DNA of 64,000 nt, taken from Anisus vortex (lineage: Eukaryota > Mollusca > Gastropoda > Planorbidae). Location of the stretch: positions 4,501,648 through 4,565,647 of the forward strand of contig OX421497.1 in assembly GCA_949126835.1 (NCBI GenBank). The letters run 5' to 3'. The position numbers and the translations under genes are program-made. Shown here in pieces: positions 56,250 to 64,000 of this stretch; within the stretch, counting starts at the first letter, position 1, and every line of letters begins with the position of its first letter. The notes beneath the pieces are model-generated. The model saw nothing but the letters and a program-made list of their open reading frames with translations. It searched no databases and had not been told where the DNA came from.

Positions 56250-58525
56250 CCACTGTAGAATCTGTCCAACTGTAGAGTATGGGTCCCACTACAGAGTATA
56301 TGGGCTCCATTGTAAAGTATGGGTTCCACTACAGAGTATATGGGCTCCATTGTAAAGTATGGGTCCCACTATAGAGTATATGGGCTCCATTGTAAAGTAT
56401 GGGTCCCACTATAGAGTATATGGGCTCCATTGTAAAGTTTGGGTCCCACTGTATATAGTCTGCGTACCAGTGTAAAGTAAAGCCGGGTCCCACTGCAAGG
56501 CCTGGCCTATAGATTGTAAAGTCTGGGTCTTACTGTAAGGCCTGGATCCCAATGTAAAGTCTGGGTCCTACTGTAAGGCATGGATCCCACTGTACATTCT
56601 GGGTCCTACTGTAGGGTCTGGATCCCACAGTACAGTCTGGGCCCTACTGTAAAGTCTGGATCCCACTGTAAAGTCTGGGTCCTACTGTAAGGCCTGGATC
56701 CCAGTGTACAGTCTGGGCCCTACTGTAGGGTCTGGATCCCACTGTAAAGTCTGGGTCCTACTGTAGGGTCTGGATCCCACGGTACAGTCTGGGTCCTACT
56801 GTAGGGTCTGGATCCCACTGTACAGTCTGGGTCCTACTGTAGGGTCTGGATCCAACTGTAAAGTCTGGGTCCTACTGTAAAGTCTGGGTCCTACTGTAAA
56901 GTCTGGGTCCTACTGTAGGGTCTGGATCCAACTGTAAAGTCTGGGTCCTACTGTAGCATATGGATCCCACTGTACAGTCTGGGCCCTACTGTAGGGTCTG
57001 GATCCCACTGTAGGGTCTGGATCCCACTGTAAAGTCTGAGTCCTACTGTAAAGTCTGGGTCCTACTGTAGGGTCTGGATCCAACTGTAAAGTCTGGATCC
57101 TACTGAAAGCATATGGATCCCACTGTACAGTCTGGGCCTTACTGTAGGGTCTGGATCCCACTGTAAAGTCTGGATCGCACTGTAAAGTCTGGGTCCTACT
57201 GTAGGGTCTGGATCCCACTGTACAGTCTGGGTCCTACTGTAGCATATGGATCCAACTGTATAGTCTGGGTCCTACTGTAGCATATGGATCCCACTGTAAA
57301 GTCTGGGTCCTACTGTAGGGTCTGGATCCCACTGTACAGTCTGGGTCCTACTGTAGCATATGGATCCAACTGTAAAGTCTGGGTCCTACTGTATCATATG
57401 GATCCAACTGTAAAGTCTGGGTCCTACTGTAGCATATGGATCCCACTGTACAGTCTGGGTCCTACAGTAGCATATGGATCCAACTGAAAAGTCTGGGTCC
57501 TACTGTAGCATATGGATCCAACTGAAAAGTCTGGGTCCTACTGTAGGGTCTGGATCCCACTGTACAGTCTGGGTCCTACTGTAGCATATGGATTCCACTG
57601 TAAAGTCTGGGTCCTACTGTAGGGTCTGGATCCCACTGTAAAGTTTGGGTCCTACTGTAGGGTCTGGATCCAACTGTAAAGTCTGGGTCCTACTGTAGGG
57701 TCTGGATCCAACTGTAAAGTCTGGGTCCTACTGTAGGGTCTGGATCTAACTGTAAAGTCTGGGTCCTACTGTAGGGTCTGGATCCAACTGTAAAGTCTGG
57801 GTCCTACTGTAGGGTCTGGATCCAACTGTAAAGTCTGGGTCCTACTGTAGGGTCTGGATCCAACTGTAAAGTTTGGGTCCTACTGTAGGGTCTGGATCCC
57901 ACTGTAAAGTCTGGGTCCTACTGTAGGGTCTGGATCCAACTGTAAAGTCTGGGTCCTACTGTAGGGTCTGGATCCCACTGTAAAGTTTGGGTCCTACTGT
58001 AGGGTCTGGATCCAACTGTAAAGTCTTGGTCCTACTGTAGGGTCTGGATCCAACTGTAAAGTCTGGGTCCTACTGTAGGGTCTGGATCTAACTGTAAAGT
58101 CTGGGTCCTACTGTAGGGTCTGGATCCAACTGTAAAGTCTGGGTCCTACTGTAGGGTCTGGATCCAACTGTAAAGTCTGGGTCCTACTGTAGGGTCTGGA
58201 TCCAACTGTAAAGTCTGGGTCCTACTGTAGGGTCTGGATCCAACTGTAAAGTTTGGGTCCTACTGTAGGGTCTGGATCCCACTGTAAAGTCTGGGTCCTA
58301 CTGTAGGGTCTGGATCCAACTGTAAAGTCTGGGTCCTACTGTGGGGTCTGGATCCAACTGTAAAGTCTGGGTCCTACTGTAGGGTCTGGATCCAACTGTA
58401 AAGTTTGGGTCCTACTGTAGGGTCTGGATCCAACTGTAAAGTGTGGGTCCTACTGTAGGGTCTGGATCCAACTGTCTGTAACTGTTGTCTGGCTCCCACT
58501 GTAAAGTCTGGATTCCACTGTAAGA
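56250..58525. repeat. satellite array of 19-bp monomers, 38-bp dimers
   Basis: Monomers 'actgtaaagtctgggtcct' and 'actgtagggtctggatcca' alternate, so the main period is 38 bp, with a BamHI-type GGATCC in many dimers. The left edge (56270-56450) uses a 40-bp variant with 'tatatgggctccattg'. A block around 57741 recurs at 58083, exactly 342 bp (nine dimers) later. Tyr/Thr/Gln-rich ORFs are artefacts. Confidence 0.97.
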
Positions 58526-58822
58526 GACTGGGGAACAGAGATATAGGGACATGCTTTAATTGGGAACCACCGGTCTAATGACTGGGCCCTATAATAGGAG
58601 GATGTTCTTAATCTTAAGCACGGATCCAATATAATTCTAGCTACCTCTTTTTTTAAAATCAGAATTGTCAATGCGATACATTTTGGTTATTGTAATATAT
58701 AAAGGGGAAAGTAAAGTTTAAAATTAAATGGAGAAATGTAACAACAAAATATAAATGGGATATTAAGGTAAGAGGAAAAAGGGCTTTGATGGGAAAATGT
58801 AGTAATAAATAAACACGATGTA
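58526..58822. other. no gene seen
   Basis: AT-rich spacer between the array and the foldback element. Confidence 0.4.
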
Positions 58823-59070
58823 AATGGGCCGTATTGCTGCTGAGAGTTAACACCCTTGCCCCTTTTACAAGTCAATCTTATATACCGTAATTGTAAAGAT
58901 TGCTGCTGAGAGTTAACACCCTTGCCCCTTATACAAGTCAATCTTATATACCGTAATTGTAAAGATTGCTGCTGAGAGTTAACACCCTTGCCCCTTATAC
59001 AAGTCAATCTTATATACCGTAATTGTAAAATGGGCAAGGGTGTTAACTCTCAGCAGCAATACGGCCCATT
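58823..59070. mobile_element. foldback MITE with one arm triplicated
   Basis: The ends are 'aatgggccgtattgctgctg' and its reverse complement, as in 25908-26057. The left arm is present three times with a 66-bp period (starts at about 58833, 58899 and 58965, each 'attgctgctgagagttaaca'). The right arm is single. ORFs on the minus strand here reflect the repeat. Confidence 0.9.
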
Positions 59071-60340
59071 GGAAGGGGGGGAAGCAATATTTAAGGGGAA
59101 GTTTTAGGTCTATAAGGAAATACAGTAGGCCTAAAAAGGAGGGGGGGGGGTTAAGGGGGAAATGTAATTGTTATAATGTAATGGGGTAATGTAAGAAGAA
59201 AATACGTATGGACAGATATAAAGGCAAAGAATATAGGTCTAACAATGGAATTGAGTGAACATCATAGTGTTCATTAAATTATTATTAAGCTTATTGTTAT
59301 TCCATACAGTGCGTGCACTATCACACAAAGATCTAGGTTAATCGCCACGAATTTCTAGCACGAGTTTTAACTGCCAAAAAAAAAAGGCTTCCATTAAAAA
59401 ACAACAACAGGATGAATAAAAGGTCACGTCTGCTTTCGGCTGATTCTGCTGTGACATTTAGAAGGCACCTACATCTAGAGGCGGTCCATTAAATTGACGC
59501 CGATTTTCAATACCCCCCCCCCCCATCCCTTTACGGATATCGCCACAAGTTGTCACAAAACGTCAGACCTACTTAGGCCTACTACTTCCTAAAGGTCTGC
59601 TACTTCCTATAGGCCTACACTAAACTCTACAGACTCCTCTTTCTCCCACTCCTCCAAAAAAACGTCGCCACCTCAATTCCAGTTTTGAAAAATAACATGT
59701 GTCAAGTTGATGGTATTTTGTTGTCGTCGTAAAAATGGGCCCTATTACAACATTATATCATTATACATCTATAGATTACTGTTGCAAATAAAGTGAAACA
59801 TGGTAATTAAAGTGGAACATTCATTTAAAGATGCCCGTTATTTTATTTTTTTATGTGACGCTTCACATTATATGTAGCCTACACCACACTGCCCTTGTCA
59901 CGACATATCGTCACAAATTAGTGACACCCCAGTCCTTTCTTATGTGCGTGACGCCATAATTTATTGACAGCCCCACAATTGTACTTAAATCGCTAAATAT
60001 AGGCTATTTATTCATATAAAAAAAATGAAAGTTACAGTGTGCGTAATATGAAATTATAGAATATATAGGCACTGGTCCGTTGACGTCTGGTGTTTGAATT
60101 TCGTTCATCCACGAAAATTATATTTTTTTTAAAAAATTTTATGTACAAAGTTGAAAAAAGACGCAGTTCATCTTTTCCGTCTGTGTCTAAACCCATTGTC
60201 TATCGAGGCCAAGAGCATAAACAGCCAGCTCGCGGGCCACCACACGGCCCGCCAATTTTTTAGTTTTGTTTTACACTATTTAACACATTAATACAGTATT
60301 AATACAATGGAGTTCATTGTATTAATAGTGTATTAATTGC
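59071..60340. other. no gene seen
   Basis: AT-rich, with G or C runs at 59139 and 59514. Confidence 0.45.
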
Positions 60341-60402
60341 ATAGGACGCAATAATCTTCTTAATAGAAGGAGCGTCTGGGATGTATAAGATAAGGTAGTG
60401 TA
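60341..60402 (+). mobile_element. LINE family A tail fragment
   Basis: 'gcataggacgcaataatctt' to 'agcgtctgggatgtataaga'. Confidence 0.75.
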
Positions 60403-60507
60403 AATGCAGTTTCAGACTTTGTAACGAAAACTGTTGTATCAAATTCATTCTACTTATAAATTCTACGGCCCAAGGATGAAAAATGTTGCACAACCCTGAC
60501 CTATATT

Positions 60508-61417
60508 TAGGGGTGTTAAAACCGGTTTATTTTCAAAACCGGTTTTCGGATCTATAAAACCGGTTTAAAACCGGATTTCGGTTCCTTCCTTCCCGCGCAA
60601 GTCACTCACGGGCCGGAAAAGCTTAATGTGCGTAGTTTTGTAGGTAGGCTACATTTGAAAAGTTGTTCAAACTTAATTAGTGTTTGCAGGGCATTCAATG
60701 GGTTGATTTGTGTGAATACAATATGATTTTGTACACTTTACCATAAAATGTGGGCTAATTGATTGAAACCGCTACCGGTAATAGCTTTCAATTTTTTAAT
60801 AGTGATAATCAAATTTCCGATTATCGTTGACTAAAATCATAATAGGGCCTACTAAGAAGCATATGAAGAGGCATATATGGTAACTTGTAAAAAAAAAATG
60901 TCTGTATTGAAAGGTTTCGCGTGGCACCAATCAAAAGAATATGTATTTAATAGTCCCGTTAACAATAAAGCACAGACGCGATGTCTAGCCGAATAATTGT
61001 TCAGGGTCACAGGGAAGGGCTAGTTTGCGTTTCTCTATTGCGTACATCAAAGAGGCGCGAACATCTAAAAGATGAACCGACAAGTAAAAAGATTCATGTT
61101 AATTGTAACTATAACTTAACAATTGGTTTGATGTTGTTTTATCGCAAGCCATAGACTAGTTGGTATTTGGAAACACAAGAAACACAATATCTAGGACTAG
61201 ATAGTGTTAGCAAGGCATTTCAAGAAAGGTTTTGTGCGAGTCTAACATTATTTATTAAAACTATTTCCATCAGAACCAAATAAAAGGGTCTTCTACTTGA
61301 AGTAATGATTACCTTCCAACTTACAACCAACAAACCGAAATCCGGTTTTAAACATCAAAACCGGTTTTAGGTTTCAAAACCGGAATCCGGTATTCCGGTT
61401 TTCGTTTAACATCCCTA
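60508..61417 (+). mobile_element. 910-bp hAT-type element, exact 8-bp TSD
   Basis: Starts 'taggggtgttaaaaccgg' and ends 'cgtttaacatcccta', flanked by 'cctatatt' at 60500-60507 and 61418-61425. Both ends carry several 'aaaccggttt' repeats in direct and inverted order, typical of subterminal transposase-binding motifs. No ORF of useful length, so it is non-autonomous. Confidence 0.93.
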
Positions 61418-61669
61418 CCTATATTATAGGCTCACCCCTACCCCGGTGTTTAACTTTATTGTTGCGTCTCCCACGGTAGCTACACGTCGAGAGGGCGTTA
61501 ATCTCAAGTTCACAGATGGAGAGGAAGGGGGGGGGGGGAAGACACAGACCACATTTATAACTTAAAGTTTCGAACTAGATAAACATTCATTAAGCTGTGA
61601 ATAGGAGTTCACTTTAAAAAAAAAATAAAAAAATAGATCTAATAACTAATATGAATTAAAACATTGAAG
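61418..61669. other. no gene seen
   Basis: G run at 61528-61538. No other feature. Confidence 0.4.
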
Positions 61670-61793
61670 TAAAGTACCCCTCGGAACGAATTGATCATAG
61701 GGACAGTGAAAAAAAAATCATAGTCTTCACCAGGATTCGAACCCGGGACCTTCGGTACTCCAGTTGAATGCGCTGCCGCTCGGCCAACGTGCC
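61670..61793 (-). mobile_element. SINE with internal deletion (head joined to tail)
   Basis: The 3' end 'agtaaagtacccctcggaac' runs directly into the head 'ggattcgaacccgggacctt' and 'gcgctgccgctcggcc'. The middle of about 150 bp is missing. Both pol III boxes are intact. Confidence 0.87.
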
Positions 61794-62082
61794 AAAATAA
61801 CAAAACATTAAACATTTTTAAAATATTAAGATCAAATAAATTTCTACCTTGAGCCGATTTCAGTTAGGGATGGATATTTGGCGTCTTTTCCCGGTAACAA
61901 CTTTGTTTATGATTGCACTAAGTTTCCGTGATAAAGAGTTTGTCACGTGTTTGTTAGAGAGATGCTTCGTGTGTGTGTGGGTGTAATTTTGTTAATCATT
62001 TTGTCTTCTAGACTAATGTGTGCTTAGAATATTAATTAATGTGTATTATATATTGTACACAATAAAAGTCAGTGCATTATCT

Positions 62083-62760
62083 TATATGATACAGACGATC
62101 CTCCTATAAAGAAGATTAGGCTATTGCGACCTACGCTCACCCGTGGTCTGAGTCTAGCCTTGCATTTTTATGAGTGTTTTAAATGATGTTGATCTACTGA
62201 ATTAAATAAATTAAAACATCAAACATTAAAAACATATTGCTATAAAATAAATATATGAGTCTAGTCTTGCATTTTTTTAGTGTTTAAATGATGTTAAGTT
62301 ACTGGTTTTCCTGGTATGTTCAGGTGATATATTCCGTGCCCGGATGCCACTCGGGAAGAAAGAGTACTTACATGCGTTTGCTCTAAGGCAGGGGTCGGGA
62401 ACCTTGTTGTCTGAGAGAGCCATGGACACCAAATATTTTGAAAAGTAATTCTGTGAGAGCCATACATTATGTTTAAAACTAAAAATTGAAGTAAATGTGT
62501 GCATTTTGTGTAATTTCAACACTAAAAGTACAATAACTATGTCTCTGAATTCTTTTGATGCTGAGCTGCAGTAGACTTTAGCTCATTTGTAGAATGAAAT
62601 ATTGATATGCAATTAATATGTAGATCAAAGGAGTCTTTTTTTTTAAAATCTAATGTCTGCGAGCCAGATGCAGCCATCAATAGAGCCACATCTGGCTCGC
62701 AAGCCATAGGTTCCCGACCCCTGCTCTAAGGGATAAGTAAAAGTTTTTTGTCCTTTTGTG
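62083..62760 (-). mobile_element. LINE family A, host of a nested MITE
   Basis: 'cagacgatcctcctataaag', 'attgcgacctacgctcaccc', and the RT C-terminus in reverse ('YSFFPSGIRARN'). A block with 'gtctagtcttgcattttt' is duplicated. The MITE at 62389-62723 interrupts the codons before the C-terminal motif. Confidence 0.82.
62389..62723 (+). mobile_element. hAT-type MITE, family 2, nested, exact 8-bp TSD
   Basis: Starts 'caggggtcgggaacctt' and ends 'ggttcccgacccctg', flanked by 'ctctaagg' at 62381-62388 and 62724-62731. It is 335 bp, non-coding, and related to 10511-10863. Confidence 0.94.
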
Positions 62761-63227
62761 TATCCGGGGTTTTGATGCCAAAGTGTGTGTGTGGGGGGGG
62801 GGGGCGGAACTTTAAAGAAAAAAGGCCCCACTTTAACTAAGAGTTCTTACCTATCAAATGTTACAAGAGTCGGCTACACTGTGCCTCCGCCAACTGTTTA
62901 ATGGTAGGTATAGTAGGCTACACTTTTCACAATACACAATTCATTGCCGATCAACTATTAGGGGGTCGTCAATTAATTATGTCAACAAAATAGGGGGTAG
63001 TTTGTTTTTCTTTTAAAGTTTCACAATTGTTGACGTGGGAGGGGGGGGGGCATAAAAGGTTTACGTCAACAATGTTACTTTTTATAATAAAATTGATAAT
63101 TAAAAGAAAAATGGAAACTAGTCATGTGTTTTTATGATACACCCATTCACTCGTCAAAAGTATATATTCCGATATGTAAAAAATAAAACCAGAAGGGTAT
63201 ATGATTAGAGATGGGGAGTTTCGAAAT
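62761..63227. other. no gene; poly-G tracts
   Basis: G runs at about 62791-62803 and 63040-63050. Otherwise AT-rich. Confidence 0.45.
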
Positions 63228-63375
63228 TAATCAGAAAAACCAGTAACATAACATCAATCAAAACACTAATAAAAATGTAAGACTAGACTCAAACTTAACA
63301 TCAATCAAAACACTAATAAAAATGCAAGACTAGACTGAAGACCAAGGATGAGCGTAGGACGCAATAATCTTCTTA

Positions 63376-63376
<1 letters not shown>
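63228..63376 (+). mobile_element. LINE family A 3' end with internal duplication
   Basis: A block with 'catcaatcaaaacactaata' and 'aagactagact' is present twice (63250 and 63300), followed by 'gagcgtaggacgcaataatc'. A TA microsatellite of about 45 bp is at the tail (63377-63420). Confidence 0.78.
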
Positions 63377-63416
<40 letters not shown>

Positions 63417-63420
63417 TTTA

Positions 63421-64000
63421 AACCACACACCTGTGCTGGAAAGGTGAGTAAAGCATACCGCTGGGTAATTCGTACATAATAATATGCCGTTGTACATATT
63501 TTGACTGGTTGTAATTAACATTTAAACCCGTTAACACATGCCAGCACATTAGTTTTGACTGCCATAGAATAATGGTTGACATGGACAAGAAAATAAAACG
63601 GTATGCACACTTTATATTTTTTTATACTACTTGATGTTAATTTTTACCAGTGCCGCTAGTCATACTACATAGGTCTGGTTAAACATAACTTACTTAGATC
63701 TATATTTGTTTAGTGTAATGTTTTCTATTGCCGAAAAAGACACAGAAGCAATAAACAATGTTAAGTATGAGTCGGCTAAATCGTACCTCGCTATGGGGGG
63801 GTAATACGTACCGATACATGATACAATGTTTAATCTGTAGAGCATAGGTACAATCTTGCATGCTCTGAATCAGCCTCCCAAAGTGAGTCACTGGATACAT
63901 GTGAATTAATTATTAAATTATACAAATGAGATATATATATATATAGACTTCAACTTATATATGTCAACCTTACAAACAATAATTTTTCTTAATTTCTTTT
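63421..64000. other. no gene seen
   Basis: AT-rich end of the window with no recognised element. Confidence 0.4.

Noticed and set aside
56910..57487. Repeat ORFs on both strands
   Set aside because: They follow the 19/38-bp satellite exactly.
58687..59037. 116-codon ORF with an R-Y-I-R-L-T-C repeat
   Set aside because: It is the triplicated arm of the foldback element read as protein.

Overview
This is nuclear DNA of an animal. It is AT-rich, has intron-bearing genes with GT-AG splice sites, and is crowded with SINEs, LINE ends, hAT-type MITEs and long tandem arrays. The repeat style suggests a gastropod or other lophotrochozoan, but that is an impression and not shown by the sequence. There are no operons, CRISPR arrays or prokaryotic features.

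Two genes are well supported. At 27.9-29.1 kb (+) one GC-rich coding exon encodes a 382-residue protein with a WASP-like N-terminal order: a WH1/EVH1-like domain, a lysine-rich stretch and a CRIB-like motif. It stops there, without the actin-nucleating VCA tail. At 41.5-49.7 kb (-) eight exons join in phase into a PM20D2-type M20 dipeptidase of about 396 residues, with the family motifs intact. A decayed copy of its first coding exon lies 560 bp upstream. A tandem duplication of 76 bp has copied one of its splice donors. Most of its introns carry a SINE, a LINE end or a tandem repeat.

Upstream on the same strand are a coiled-coil reading frame with one internal TGA (51.5-52.4 kb) and a short very basic exon (54.8-54.95 kb). 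Both are probably transposon-derived. Two related THAP zinc-finger relics lie in opposite orientations at 15.2-15.7 kb and 41.9-42.3 kb.

The rest is repeat. 0-11 kb: microsatellites, LINE 3' ends, SINEs, hAT MITEs and a 29-bp array. 11.8-13.5 kb: a 26-bp pyrimidine-rich array. 14-20 kb: microsatellites, a THAP relic and a TIR element. 20.9-22.5 kb: a 28-bp array. 24-27.6 kb: foldback MITE, SINE and short minisatellites. 29-41 kb: hAT MITEs, a 27-bp array and several LINE C-termini. 56.2-58.5 kb: an array built on 19-bp monomers. 58.8-64 kb: a second foldback element, a 910-bp hAT element and a MITE nested in a LINE. Several hAT elements keep exact 8-bp target duplications, which makes their boundaries precise.

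I found no clear new multi-gene system. The best leads are the WASP-like protein without VCA, the duplicated symmetric exon and duplicated donor in PM20D2, the THAP relic pair, and the foldback element with a triplicated arm.
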